In this document: piece by piece, positions 7,780-16,497 of the stretch
Layout: each line of letters starts with the position of its first letter
Numbering within the stretch: the stretch's first letter is position 1
Assembly: GCA_000717735.1 (NCBI GenBank)
Contig: JOBE01000008.1
Coordinates: forward strand, 1-64,000
Direction of reading: 5' to 3'
From: Streptomyces griseoluteus
Lineage (GTDB): Bacteria; Actinomycetota; Actinomycetes; Streptomycetales; Streptomycetaceae
Length of the DNA stretch: 64,000 nt
Translations under genes and position numbers: made by a program
Notes under the pieces: model-generated
The model's input: the letters and a program-made list of their open reading frames with translations, nothing else
Database searches by the model: none
Told to the model about the DNA's origin: nothing

Positions 7780-9159
7780 ATGACCGCACCGCGCACGGAC
7801 GCTCCCCCGCCCGGGGTACGCATCCCTAAGCGCCGCGGCGTGGAACTCTCCCTCCTCGTCTGCGCCGTCCTCATCTCCGTCTACGGCTACGCCGAGGTCG
7901 GCCTCGCCCGCAGCGGCGCCGTGCCGCCGGACGCCGCCCGCTACGGGGCCGGGCTCGGCCTGCTCGCGCTCGTCGCCCATCTCGCGGTCCGGTTCCGCGC
8001 CCCGTACGCCGATCCGCTGCTGCTGCCCATCGCGGTCCTGCTCAACGGGCTCGGACTGGTGCTCATCTACCGCCTCGACCTGGAGACGCCCCACGACCAC
8101 GCGGCGGCGACGCAGCTGGTGTGGTCGACGCTCGGGGTCGCGCTCTTCATCGTGGTCGTCCTGCTGCTGCGCGACCATCGCGTCCTTCAGGGCTACGCGT
8201 ACGTCTCCGTGGCCGCCGCGCTCGCCCTGATGATCCTGCCGATCTTCTTCCCCTCCGTGAACGGCGCCAGGATCTGGATCCGGATCGGCGGTCTCTCCTT
8301 CCAGCCGGGCGAGTTCGCCAAGATCCTGCTCGCCGTCTTCTTCGCCGCGTACCTCGCCGCCAACCGCAACGCGCTCGCGTACACAGGCCGCCGGATCTGG
8401 AAGTTCCAGTTCCCGGCCGGGCGGGTGCTCGGGCCGATCGTCGCCATCTGGCTGCTCAGCGTCGGCGTGCTGGTCCTGGAACGGGACCTGGGTACCTCAC
8501 TGCTCTTCTTCGGGCTCTTCGTGATCATGCTGTACGTGGCCACCGGCCGGATCGGCTGGATCGCCGTCGGTCTCGTACTCGCCTCCGCCGGAGCCTTCCT
8601 CGTCGGCTCGCTCGAACCCCACGTCCACAGCAGGGTGCAGGACTGGCTCGATCCGTACGCCTCCATCCGGGCGGGCGAGGGGCCGGGGCAGCTCGCGCAG
8701 TCGCTGTTCTCCTTCGCCGCCGGCGGCATGCTCGGCAGCGGGCTCGGACTCGGCCATTCCATCCTCATCGGCTTCGCCGTCAAGTCCGACTTCATCCTGG
8801 CCACGGCGGGCGAGGAGCTGGGACTCGTCGGCCTGACGGCGCTCTTCCTGCTGTACGCGCTGCTCGTCGCCCGGGGATACCGCGCCGGGCTGTCGCTGCG
8901 TGACCCTTTCGGGCGGCTCCTCGCCATCGGACTCGCCTCGATCGTGGCGCTCCAGGTCTTCGTGATCGCGGGCGGGGTGATGGGGCTCATCCCGCTGACC
9001 GGCATGGCCATGCCGTTCCTCGCCCAGGGAGGTTCGTCGGTGGTCACCAACTGGGTGATCGTGGCACTGCTCATCCGTGTCAGCGACTCGGCGCGCGCCC
9101 CGCAGCCCGACTCCGCCGACACCGGGAAGCTCGCCCCGGTGAAGGAGGGCGCCGCGTGA
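7780..9159 (+). CDS. SEDS-family peptidoglycan glycosyltransferase (FtsW/RodA/SpoVE)
   Basis: 459 aa with about 10-12 hydrophobic segments. SEDS signatures are NGARIWIRIGGLSFQPGEFAKI in the large conserved region (near 161-182), VLERDLGTSLLFF carrying the conserved catalytic Asp, and GGxSVVTNW near the C-terminus. SEDS proteins polymerise lipid II at the membrane and work with a class B PBP, which is the next gene 34 bp downstream. Streptomyces carry several SEDS paralogues, so whether this serves division, tip growth or sporulation cannot be told from sequence. Confidence 0.93.
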   Translation: MTAPRTDAPPPGVRIPKRRGVELSLLVCAVLISVYGYAEVGLARSGAVPPDAARYGAGLGLLALVAHLAVRFRAPYADPLLLPIAVLLNGLGLVLIYRLDLETPHDHAAATQLVWSTLGVALFIVVVLLLRDHRVLQGYAYVSVAAALALMILPIFFPSVNGARIWIRIGGLSFQPGEFAKILLAVFFAAYLAANRNALAYTGRRIWKFQFPAGRVLGPIVAIWLLSVGVLVLERDLGTSLLFFGLFVIMLYVATGRIGWIAVGLVLASAGAFLVGSLEPHVHSRVQDWLDPYASIRAGEGPGQLAQSLFSFAAGGMLGSGLGLGHSILIGFAVKSDFILATAGEELGLVGLTALFLLYALLVARGYRAGLSLRDPFGRLLAIGLASIVALQVFVIAGGVMGLIPLTGMAMPFLAQGGSSVVTNWVIVALLIRVSDSARAPQPDSADTGKLAPVKEGAA

Positions 9160-9193
9160 TCCGGCCGTACGCCACGGGGAAGGGCGGCGCCTC

Positions 9194-10672
9194 GTGATCC
9201 GGTACGCCCGGCGGGCCGCCGCGCTCTGTCTCGTCCTGCTCGTGGCCCTGCTCGTCAACTCCGCGCGCGTGATGCTCTTCGAGGCCCAGTCCCTCGACGA
9301 CAACCCGGCCAACCGGCGGATCGCCATCACCCGGTACGCGCAGCCGCGCGGCGAGATCGTCGTCGACGGGAAGCCGGTGACGGGCTCCCGGGACAGCGGG
9401 CAGCAGCTGCGCTGGGAACGCACCTACCGCCAGGGGCCGTTGTACGCGCCGCTGACCGGCTACTCCTCGCAGACGTACGGCACGACCCTCGTCGAGCACG
9501 CCGAGGACGCGGTCCTGGGCGGCACCGAACCGATGCTGGCGCCGCTGCCGCTCTGGAACGACCTCACGCGGGGCCGGCAGGCAGGCGGTGACGTCGTGAC
9601 GACGATCCGGTCCCCGATGCAGGAGGCGGCCTACCGGGGGCTCGCCGGGAAGCGCGGGGCGGTCGTGGCGGTCGAGCCGTACAGCGGCCGGATCCTGGCG
9701 CTCGTCAGCTCGCCCTCGTACGACCCGGGCGTCCTCTCCGGTACGGGCCGGGGCGTCAAGGACGCCTGGAAGCGGCTGAACACCTCCCCGAACCAGCCGA
9801 TGCTGAACCGCGCGCTGCGGCAGACGTACCCGCCGGGTTCCACGTTCAAGATCGTGACGGCCGCGGCGGCCCTGGACGCGGGGGCGGTACGGGACGTGGA
9901 CGCGCCGACGGACACGCCCGACCCGTTCGTCCTGCCCGGCACCCGGCAGGTGCTGCCGAACGAGGCGCGGGGGTGCGCGGACGCGTCCCTCGCGTACGCG
10001 ATCCAGTGGTCCTGCAACACCGTGATGGCCGGGCTCGGGGTGGAGGTCGGCCTGACGGGCATGGTCGACGCCGTGGAACGCTTCGGCTTCAACGACACCG
10101 GGCTCCGCGTTCCCTCCTGGGTCGCGAAGTCCAACTTCGACCGGGAGATGAGCCCGGACCAGCTCGCGCTCTCGTCGATCGGGCAGTTCGACACGACGGC
10201 GACGCCCCTCCAGATGGCCATGGTGGCGGCGGCGGTCGCCAACAACGGGGAGATCGCCCAGCCCCACCTCGTCGACCGCACGACGACCTCCGGCGGCACC
10301 ACGGTCGACCGCACCGGCCGCCGCAGCTACCGGCAGGCGATGAACCCCTCGACCGCCCTCCAGCTCCAGCGCCTGATGGTGAAGGCCGTGGAGGAGGGCA
10401 CGGGCGGCAACGCGGCGATCCCCGGCGCCCGGGTCGGCGGCAAGACCGGCACCGCGCAGCACGGCTTCGGCAACACCGGCACCCCGTACGCCTGGTTCAT
10501 CGCCTGGGCCCAGGCCGGCAACACGGCCCAGCCGGCCGTCGCCGTGGCCGTGGTCGTCGAGGACGCCGAGGCCTCCCGTACGGACATCAGCGGGGGCGGC
10601 AGCGCGGCGCCGATCGCCCGGGCGGTGATGGAGGAGGCGTTGCGGCTGGAGACGGAGAAGCGGAATCCGTAG
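9194..10672 (+). CDS. Class B penicillin-binding protein (transpeptidase)
   Basis: 492 aa, GTG start. One N-terminal membrane anchor (about 7-23), a dimerisation/pedestal region to ~145, then the transpeptidase domain: PPGSTFKIV with nucleophile Ser in SxxK, WSCNTVM as the SxN motif, and GGKTGTAQ as KTG. It cross-links peptidoglycan outside the membrane and is the expected partner of the SEDS protein just upstream. No PASTA domains are present. The gene runs into a 14-bp tandem repeat before a convergent gene. Confidence 0.93.
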   Translation: MIRYARRAAALCLVLLVALLVNSARVMLFEAQSLDDNPANRRIAITRYAQPRGEIVVDGKPVTGSRDSGQQLRWERTYRQGPLYAPLTGYSSQTYGTTLVEHAEDAVLGGTEPMLAPLPLWNDLTRGRQAGGDVVTTIRSPMQEAAYRGLAGKRGAVVAVEPYSGRILALVSSPSYDPGVLSGTGRGVKDAWKRLNTSPNQPMLNRALRQTYPPGSTFKIVTAAAALDAGAVRDVDAPTDTPDPFVLPGTRQVLPNEARGCADASLAYAIQWSCNTVMAGLGVEVGLTGMVDAVERFGFNDTGLRVPSWVAKSNFDREMSPDQLALSSIGQFDTTATPLQMAMVAAAVANNGEIAQPHLVDRTTTSGGTTVDRTGRRSYRQAMNPSTALQLQRLMVKAVEEGTGGNAAIPGARVGGKTGTAQHGFGNTGTPYAWFIAWAQAGNTAQPAVAVAVVVEDAEASRTDISGGGSAAPIARAVMEEALRLETEKRNP

Positions 10673-10699
10673 CCGGGGTATTGGATCCGATATCCGATA

Positions 10700-10792
10700 G
10701 CCGGATCGGGGATGCCGGATCGGGGATGCCGGATCCCGGAGGTTGGATCCCGGAGGTTGGATCCCGGAGGTTGGATCCCGGAGGTTGGATCC
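10700..10792. repeat. 14-bp tandem repeat array between convergent genes
   Basis: Two copies of gccggatcggggat (10700-10727) pass into about four copies of ggttggatcccgga (to 10792), all on a ~14-bp period. Each unit carries a GGATC(C) palindromic core. The array fills nearly all of the 129 bp between a plus-strand stop at 10672 and a minus-strand stop at 10802. It may act as a transcription barrier, or simply be a variable-number repeat. Confidence 0.85.
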
Positions 10793-10801
10793 GATGTCCG
10801 G

Positions 10802-11911
10802 TCAGGACATCGCTTCTCCCTCCGCGATCGCCTCCGCCACCTCCTCGACCCGTTCCCGCTCCTCCGCCGCGAACCGTTCGCGGTCCAGCGCCTCCGCGAT
10901 CTCCTCGTCCTGGGTCATGAGCAGGTCGAGGTTGGAGTCGCCGAGGTCGAAGACGCCCATGTCGAGGTAGGCCTTCTGGAGGCGTTCGCCCCAGAGGCCG
11001 ATGTCCTTGACGCACGGGACGATCCGGCTGAAGAGGAGCTTGCGGAAGAGGTGCAGGAACTCGCTCTGCTCGCTGAGTTCCTCCGCCTCCTTCCTCGGGA
11101 TGCCGAAGTTCTCCAGGACCTCGACGCCGCGCAGCCGGTCCCGCATCAGGTAGCAGCCCTCGATGACGAACTCCTCGCGTTCGCGCAGTTCGGCGTCCGA
11201 CAGCTGCTGGTAGTAGTCGCGCAGGGCCATCCGGCCGAAGGCCACGTGCCGTGCCTCGTCCTGCATGACGTACGCGAGGATCTGCTTGGGGAGCGGCTTG
11301 TCGGTGGTGTCGCGGATCATGCCGAAGGCGGCGAGGGCGAGGCCTTCGATGAGGACCTGCATGCCGAGGTAGGGCATGTCCCAGCGGGAGTCGCGCAGGG
11401 TGTCGTCGAGGAGGCCCTTGAGGTTGTCGTTGATCGGGTAGAGCATGCCGATCTTGTCGTGGAGGAAGCGGCCGTAGATCTCGGCGTGCCGGGCCTCGTC
11501 CATGGTCTGGGTGGCCGAGTAGAACTTGGCGTCGAGGTCGGGGACGGACTCCACGATCCGGGCGGCGCAGATCATGGCGCCCTGCTCGCCGTGGAGGAAC
11601 TGGCTGAACTGCCAGGAGGCGTAGTGCCGGCGCAGGTCGCCCTTGTCCTTCTCGGTCATCTTCGCCCAGTGGCGGGTGCCGTGGAGGGTGAGGACGTCGT
11701 CGGGGGTGCCGAGCGGGTCGTACGGGTCGACCTCCAGGTCCCAGTCGATCCGGGTGGCGCCGTTCCACTGCTTGTCCTTGCCCTTCTGGTAGAGGGCGAG
11801 GAGGCGTTCGCGGCCTTCCTCGTACTCCCAGGAGAAGCGGGCGGCGCCCGTGGCGGGCACCTGCCAGGTGAGGGCGGGCGGGGCCGTGGTGTAGAGGTCG
11901 CGCGTCGACAC
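10802..11911 (-). CDS. Ferritin-like diiron protein (RNR R2/oxidase-like fold)
   Basis: 369 aa. All six ligands of a carboxylate-bridged diiron centre can be placed: Glu109 (HGEQG), Glu139 and His142 (MDEARH), Glu189 (LIEGL), Glu219 and His222 (QDEARH). That double ExxH pattern defines the ferritin-like/ribonucleotide reductase superfamily. The spacing suits an oxygen-activating enzyme rather than storage ferritin. The substrate is unknown. It is divergent from a second, AurF-like diiron gene across 204 bp, suggesting shared control. The C-terminus is an acidic helix rich in Glu. Confidence 0.85.
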   Translation of the reverse strand: MSTRDLYTTAPPALTWQVPATGAARFSWEYEEGRERLLALYQKGKDKQWNGATRIDWDLEVDPYDPLGTPDDVLTLHGTRHWAKMTEKDKGDLRRHYASWQFSQFLHGEQGAMICAARIVESVPDLDAKFYSATQTMDEARHAEIYGRFLHDKIGMLYPINDNLKGLLDDTLRDSRWDMPYLGMQVLIEGLALAAFGMIRDTTDKPLPKQILAYVMQDEARHVAFGRMALRDYYQQLSDAELREREEFVIEGCYLMRDRLRGVEVLENFGIPRKEAEELSEQSEFLHLFRKLLFSRIVPCVKDIGLWGERLQKAYLDMGVFDLGDSNLDLLMTQDEEIAEALDRERFAAEERERVEEVAEAIAEGEAMS

Positions 11912-12036
11912 TGACGCCTCCTTGGGGTCGGATGGCCGTTCCCGTGGTGCGAGTCGTTCGTACGATTCCTTCGTACGCGCCTCCGGTCAGGCTCACACGC
12001 TGCTAGACGGGTCGTCAACAACTCGCGCACAAGGGA

Positions 12037-12067
12037 TTGACGGTGCTGCTGACGGGCAGTCTCATAA
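12037..12067 (+). promoter_or_regulatory. Possible promoter of AurF-like gene
   Basis: ttgacg at 12037-12042 followed after about 18-19 bases by a cataa-containing hexamer near 12062-12067, roughly 50 bp before the start codon. The -35 is good and the -10 weak. The same 204-bp gap holds the minus-strand promoter, with a repeated cgtacg motif (11958-11977). Confidence 0.3.
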
Positions 12068-12115
12068 GGGTGAATGACAGGTACGCGACGGCGAGCGCAG
12101 CGAGGTGCCTCCATC

Positions 12116-13051
12116 ATGACCCCTTTCACCGAGCCCGACTTCAGTCTCCTGCGGGACGCCCTGGGGCCGCTGCGCGACCGTGAGCAGGTCGCCGAGCGCC
12201 TCCTGGAGTCCTCCCGCAAGCACTCCTACGACCCGGACACCGAACTGGACTGGGATGCGCCGTTCGAGGACGGCAAGTGGTTCTGGCCGCCCGAGCTGGT
12301 CTCGCTCTACGACACCCCGCTGTGGCGCCGGATGTCCGAGGAGCAGCGGATCGCGCTCTCGCGCCACGAGGCGGCCTCGCTCGCCTCGCTGGGCATCTGG
12401 TTCGAGATCATCCTCATGCAGCTGCTCGTCCGCCACATCTACGACAAGTCGCTGACCAGCCATCACGTGCGGTACGCGCTCACCGAGATCGCCGACGAGT
12501 GCCGGCACTCGATGATGTTCGCCCGGCTGATCCAGCGGGGCGGCACGCCCGCGTACCCGGTGCCGAGGATCTACCACAACCTCGCCCGGATCCTTAAGAC
12601 CGTCTCCACCACCCCCGGCTCCTTCGCCTCCACCCTGCTCGGCGAGGAGATCCTCGACTGGATGCAGCGGCTGACCTTCCCTGACGAGCGGGTGCAGACC
12701 CTCGTGCGCGGGGTCACCCGCATCCATGTGGTGGAGGAGGCCCGCCACGTGCGGTACGCCCGCGAGGAGCTGCGGCGCCAGATGGTGACCGCGCCGCGCT
12801 GGGAGCAGGAGTTCACCCGGCTCAGCTGCGGCGAGGCCGCCCGGGTCTTCTCCACCTGCTTCGTCAACCCCCGGGTGTACGAGGCGGTGGGCCTGGACCG
12901 GCGGGAGGCCGTGGCCCAGGTGCGGGCGAGCGGACACCGGCGCGAGGTCATGCAGTCCGGGGCACGGCGGCTCACGGACTTCCTCGACGACATCGGCGTG
13001 CTGCGCGGGGCGGGGCGCCGGCTCTGGAAGTCCTCGGGGCTGCTGGCCTGA
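12116..13051 (+). CDS. AurF-like diiron oxygenase (p-aminobenzoate N-oxygenase family)
   Basis: 311 aa from the ATG at 12116, which has gaggtg 8 bases upstream; an earlier in-frame start at 12074 lacks this. The AurF ligand set can be laid out as Glu97, Glu128 and His131 (ADECRH), Glu177 (GEEIL), then His204, Glu208 and His211 (IHVVEEARH). The extra seventh ligand His and the HxxxExxH spacing match AurF as known from N-oxygenation of arylamines. Whether this one is an N-oxygenase or acts in lipid or secondary metabolism is not shown. It sits between another diiron gene and a TetR regulator. Confidence 0.85.
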   Translation: MTPFTEPDFSLLRDALGPLRDREQVAERLLESSRKHSYDPDTELDWDAPFEDGKWFWPPELVSLYDTPLWRRMSEEQRIALSRHEAASLASLGIWFEIILMQLLVRHIYDKSLTSHHVRYALTEIADECRHSMMFARLIQRGGTPAYPVPRIYHNLARILKTVSTTPGSFASTLLGEEILDWMQRLTFPDERVQTLVRGVTRIHVVEEARHVRYAREELRRQMVTAPRWEQEFTRLSCGEAARVFSTCFVNPRVYEAVGLDRREAVAQVRASGHRREVMQSGARRLTDFLDDIGVLRGAGRRLWKSSGLLA

Positions 13052-13145
13052 TCCGAGCGGGTGCGGGGCCCCCGTTCCGAGCCGGTTCCCAGCCGGTTCC
13101 GGACCGCCCGCCTGACCGGTGCGTTCCGCGGTTACGCTGCGGACC

Positions 13146-13868
13146 ATGACGAGCGCCGCCACTCCCGCGTACCGCAGGCTCAGTGTCGAGGAGCGGCGCG
13201 GGCAGCTCCTCGACGCCGCCCAGGAGCTCTTCGCCCACCGGACGCCCGAGGACGTCTCGCTCGACGACGTCGCCGAGGCGGCCGGCGTCTCGCGGCCCCT
13301 CGTCTACCGCTACTTCCCCGGCGGCAAGCAGCAGCTGTACGAGGCCGCCCTGCGCTCCTCCGCCGACGCGCTGAACCGCTGCTTCACCGAGCCGCCGGAA
13401 GGTCCGCCGACGGAGCGGCTCGGCCGGGTGCTCGACCGGTACCTCGCCTTCGTCGACGAGCACGACGCGGGGTTCAGCGCCCTGCTGCGCGGCGGCAGCG
13501 TCGCCGAGACCTCCCGGACCACCGCGATCGTCGACGAGGTGCGGCGGGCCGCCGCCGAGCAGATCCTCGTCCACCTGGGGGCGGAACGCCCGGGGCCGCG
13601 GCTCGGCATGCTGGTCAGGACGTGGATCGCCGCCGTGGAGGCGGCTTCGCTCATCTGGCTCGACGAGGACGTGCGGTCCCCGGCCGGGGAGCTGCGGGAC
13701 TGGCTCGTCGACCATCTCGTCGCCCTGCTTGCGGCGACCGCGGCGAGCGACGAGGAGACGGCACGGGTCGTCGGCCGGCTGCTCGCCCAGGAGACGCCGG
13801 AGGGGCCGGTGGCGAGGCTGGCCCGACGGGTGATTCCGGTGGCGGGCGAGGCGGCCCGCCTGCTGTGA
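13146..13868 (+). CDS. TetR-family transcriptional regulator
   Basis: 240 aa from the ATG at 13146. The N-terminal helix-turn-helix is typical: RRGQLLDAAQELFA, then SLDDVAEAAGVSRPLVYRYF. The ligand-binding C-terminal domain is ~180 aa and not diagnostic. It is 94 bp downstream of the AurF-like gene on the same strand, so it could control the divergent diiron pair. A small conserved gene follows 37 bp later. Confidence 0.9.
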   Translation: MTSAATPAYRRLSVEERRGQLLDAAQELFAHRTPEDVSLDDVAEAAGVSRPLVYRYFPGGKQQLYEAALRSSADALNRCFTEPPEGPPTERLGRVLDRYLAFVDEHDAGFSALLRGGSVAETSRTTAIVDEVRRAAAEQILVHLGAERPGPRLGMLVRTWIAAVEAASLIWLDEDVRSPAGELRDWLVDHLVALLAATAASDEETARVVGRLLAQETPEGPVARLARRVIPVAGEAARLL

Positions 13869-13905
13869 GCCCTCGGGCCTCTCCGGAGCGGGAGAGACTG
13901 GAGGG

Positions 13906-14202
13906 GTGAGAAGCGAGAACACCCCCTTCCGCGGCGGCCCGCTCGACGGCCGGGTCCTGCCGATCCTGCTCGGCCCGACCGGCCACCCGCCGAAGTGGTA
14001 CGAGGTCCCGGTCCCGGCACACGACGGTCGGCCGCCGACCCTGTACACGTACCGGCGCGAGCCCTCGGGCTACACGAAGCGGCTCGGGCTCCAGCGCGGC
14101 TGGGTCTACCAGTACGCACCGGAGGGCCGCGAGCGGCGCGAGCTGAAGTGGCCGTGGTCAAAGCCGAAGCCGAAGCCGACGGACGCTGAGCCGAACGGGT
14201 GA
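13906..14202 (+). CDS. Small conserved hypothetical protein
   Basis: 98 aa, GTG start with ggagagactggagggg upstream. Sequence blocks are GGPLDGRVLPILLG, PPKWYEVPVP, TLYTYRREP and a tail WPWSKPKPKPTDAEPNG. There is no signal peptide, membrane helix or known catalytic motif. The regular beta-strand-like pattern suggests a small beta-rich cytoplasmic domain. I do not recognise a function. Confidence 0.75.
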   Translation: MRSENTPFRGGPLDGRVLPILLGPTGHPPKWYEVPVPAHDGRPPTLYTYRREPSGYTKRLGLQRGWVYQYAPEGRERRELKWPWSKPKPKPTDAEPNG

Positions 14203-14277
14203 GTACGCCGGACGCGCCACCATTCGTACGGTAATCGGATGAAGTGAGACGTCATCATCCCCGTGGGAGGTGGTGAC

Positions 14278-15699
14278 GTGTCGCGAAGGCTGTTGCTGCG
14301 TACGGTCTGCACGGGGGCCCTCGCCGCGGCGACGGCGTTCACCGGGGTGACGGGGCCCGCGGGCGCCGCCGGCGCACCTGAGCCGCCGGCGGAACCTCCG
14401 GCGGAGGCCCCGATCGCCTGGGCCGACCCGGCGGCGGAGCCGGTGGAGCCTGTCGATCCGGAGGCCGGGCCGGTGGATCCCGCCGAGGCCGAGGGCGAGG
14501 CCGAGGTCGAGGGCGAGGCCGAGGTCGAGGTCGAGGGCGAGGCTGAGCGCGAGGCCAAGGTCGCGGGCGAGGACGAGGGCCAAGCCGAGGCCGAAGCCGA
14601 GCCAACCGGGTCCGACCCGCCCGACGGCACCGAGAGCCCCGCCGCCCTCGACGACGGTGCCGCTCTCCCTCCCCCCGGCGGCGACTCCGTCACCGCCCTG
14701 CTCACGCGCATGCGGACGCTGTACCAGCAGGCCGAGGAGGCCACCGAGCGGTTCAACGCCGCCGAGGAGGCGCTGAAGCTCCAGACCGCCGACACCAAGA
14801 AGCTCACCGCCCGGCTCACCGCCGCCCGTACCGCCCTGGAGAAGGGGCGCGCCGCGGCCGGGCGGATCGCCCGGGACCAGTACCAGGGCAGGTCCGAACT
14901 CTCCTCCTACCTGCGGCTGCTCTTCGCGCCGGACCCCCAGTCCGCCCTGGACCAGGGGCATCTCATGGCCCGGGCCGCACGCGACCGCGCCGCGGCCCTG
15001 CCACGGCTCGAAGGGGCCGAGCGGCAGGCGGCCGCCCTGGCGAGCGCCTCCCGGAAGGCCCTGGACCGGCAGCAGACCCTCGCCGCCACGCAGCGCACCC
15101 GCCGCGACGAGGTGCGGGCCCGCCTCGCGGAGGTCGAGAAGCTGTTGGCCGGGCTCTCGCCGGAACAGCTGGCCCGGCTCACCCAGCTTGAGCGGGCCGA
15201 GACGGCGGGCGCGCAGCGCGAACTCCTCGACTCCGGCGTCCTGGACGGCCGGCGTACCCCGTCCCGGGCGGGCGCGGAGGCGCTGCGGTTCGCGGTGGGC
15301 CAGATCGGCAAGCCGTACGAGTGGGGGGCGGAGGGCCCGGAGACGTACGACTGCTCGGGACTCACCCAGCGGTCGTGGGCGGCGGCGGGCCGGGAGGTGC
15401 CGCGCACCAGCCAGGAGCAGTGGGCGACCCTGCCCCGGGTGCCGCTGTCCGAGCTCCGCCCCGGGGACCTCGTCGTCTACTTCCCGGGCGCCACTCATGT
15501 GGCGGTCTACCTGGGGGAGGGCCTCGTGGTGCAGGCCCCGCGTCCCGGCGGGAAGGTGAAGGTCTCCCCCATCGCGGCGAACCCGCTGCTCGGTGCCGTG
15601 CGCCCCGATCCCGGCGGGGAGGCCCTGGCCGCCTACAGCCCGCCCGCGCTTCCGGCGGGGGCCGGGGACGGCGAGGACGAGGGGTACGACCACACCTGA
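14278..15699 (+). CDS. Secreted NlpC/P60 cell-wall endopeptidase with coiled coil
   Basis: 473 aa from the GTG at 14278, preceded by gggagg; a frame start 15 bases earlier overlaps that ribosome site. The N-terminus SRRLLLRTVCTGALAAATAF is a signal peptide with a twin-Arg, Tat-like motif. An acidic low-complexity stretch of Glu-Ala/Val repeats (about residues 70-115) follows, then a long coiled coil (about 140-305). The C-terminal NlpC/P60 domain has the catalytic Cys in TYDCSGLTQRSW and His in ATHVAVYLG. It is likely a D,L-endopeptidase acting on peptidoglycan stem peptides. The acidic repeat is unusual for this architecture. Confidence 0.9.
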   Translation: MSRRLLLRTVCTGALAAATAFTGVTGPAGAAGAPEPPAEPPAEAPIAWADPAAEPVEPVDPEAGPVDPAEAEGEAEVEGEAEVEVEGEAEREAKVAGEDEGQAEAEAEPTGSDPPDGTESPAALDDGAALPPPGGDSVTALLTRMRTLYQQAEEATERFNAAEEALKLQTADTKKLTARLTAARTALEKGRAAAGRIARDQYQGRSELSSYLRLLFAPDPQSALDQGHLMARAARDRAAALPRLEGAERQAAALASASRKALDRQQTLAATQRTRRDEVRARLAEVEKLLAGLSPEQLARLTQLERAETAGAQRELLDSGVLDGRRTPSRAGAEALRFAVGQIGKPYEWGAEGPETYDCSGLTQRSWAAAGREVPRTSQEQWATLPRVPLSELRPGDLVVYFPGATHVAVYLGEGLVVQAPRPGGKVKVSPIAANPLLGAVRPDPGGEALAAYSPPALPAGAGDGEDEGYDHT

Positions 15700-15748
15700 A
15701 CGCCTCGGCGCTCGCGGCCTCCGTCGTGCTGCTCGCCGGAGCCGGGCG

Positions 15749-16294
15749 TCAGTCGAAGAGGGCGACGACGCCGATGATCCAGACCGTCACGAAAGCGGCG
15801 ACCCCCACCACGCAGCCGATGCCCGCGAGGACGCCGCCGACCGTCCAGGGCTCGGCGGGCGCCTCGTACGCCTCGTCCTCGTCCTCCTCGTAGGAGGCGG
15901 GGTCGTCCCAGTCGACCGGGCGACCCCGCTCCTCGGCGCGGGCCGTCCGCAGTGCCACCAGTTGCCCCTCGGCGAAGGCGGTGGCGGCGAGCGCCTCGGG
16001 ACCACGCCACGCGAGGGCCTTCATCCGCCGGCCGGACGACCCGTAGCGCGCCTCGAAGGCGTCGGTCTCGTCCTCGTTCCTGTCCTCTTCGAGGTACATC
16101 CAGCGCCCCGCCTCCGCGGCGTCGCCGTAGAGCCGGTACACCTCGGCCAGACGGCGGCGGAGGGTCAGGTCGGACGGGAAGGACGAGACGAGGCCGCGCA
16201 GGCGCTGGCGCGCCATCGGCACACGGCCGGCGGCCAGGTCCGCGTCCACGCGGTCCAGGGTGTTCGAGAGGGGCATGCGCACATCATCGAACAC
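15749..16294 (-). CDS. Conserved membrane protein (DUF6584-like)
   Basis: 181 aa. The N-terminal helical region (TLDRVDADLAAGRVPMARQRLRGL, then LRRRLAEVYRLYGDAAEAGRW) reads like TPR-type helices and matches my recollection of the actinobacterial DUF6584 family. An acidic linker (YEEDEDEAYE) and one C-terminal hydrophobic segment (about 150-178) follow. Met1 or Met7 could be the start. Convergent with the NlpC/P60 gene, 49 bp apart. Function unknown. Confidence 0.75.
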   Translation of the reverse strand: MFDDVRMPLSNTLDRVDADLAAGRVPMARQRLRGLVSSFPSDLTLRRRLAEVYRLYGDAAEAGRWMYLEEDRNEDETDAFEARYGSSGRRMKALAWRGPEALAATAFAEGQLVALRTARAEERGRPVDWDDPASYEEDEDEAYEAPAEPWTVGGVLAGIGCVVGVAAFVTVWIIGVVALFD

Positions 16295-16497
16295 GGAGGC
16301 CGGACGGTCCGAACCCTTTACGCGGGCTTCGTCGAGCGTCCGGAGCCCTGTCCTCCGTACCGGCCGCTGCCTACCCTCGACTGCACGACACGGGTCCGGG
16401 GGGAGCTGAGGCGCTGTCAGGCGCGTGGCAGCAGGGCGTTACGGGCGCGCTCGCCGCCACGCCGGCAGAGCAGGACGGGAAGGGAACGCGGGTCACC

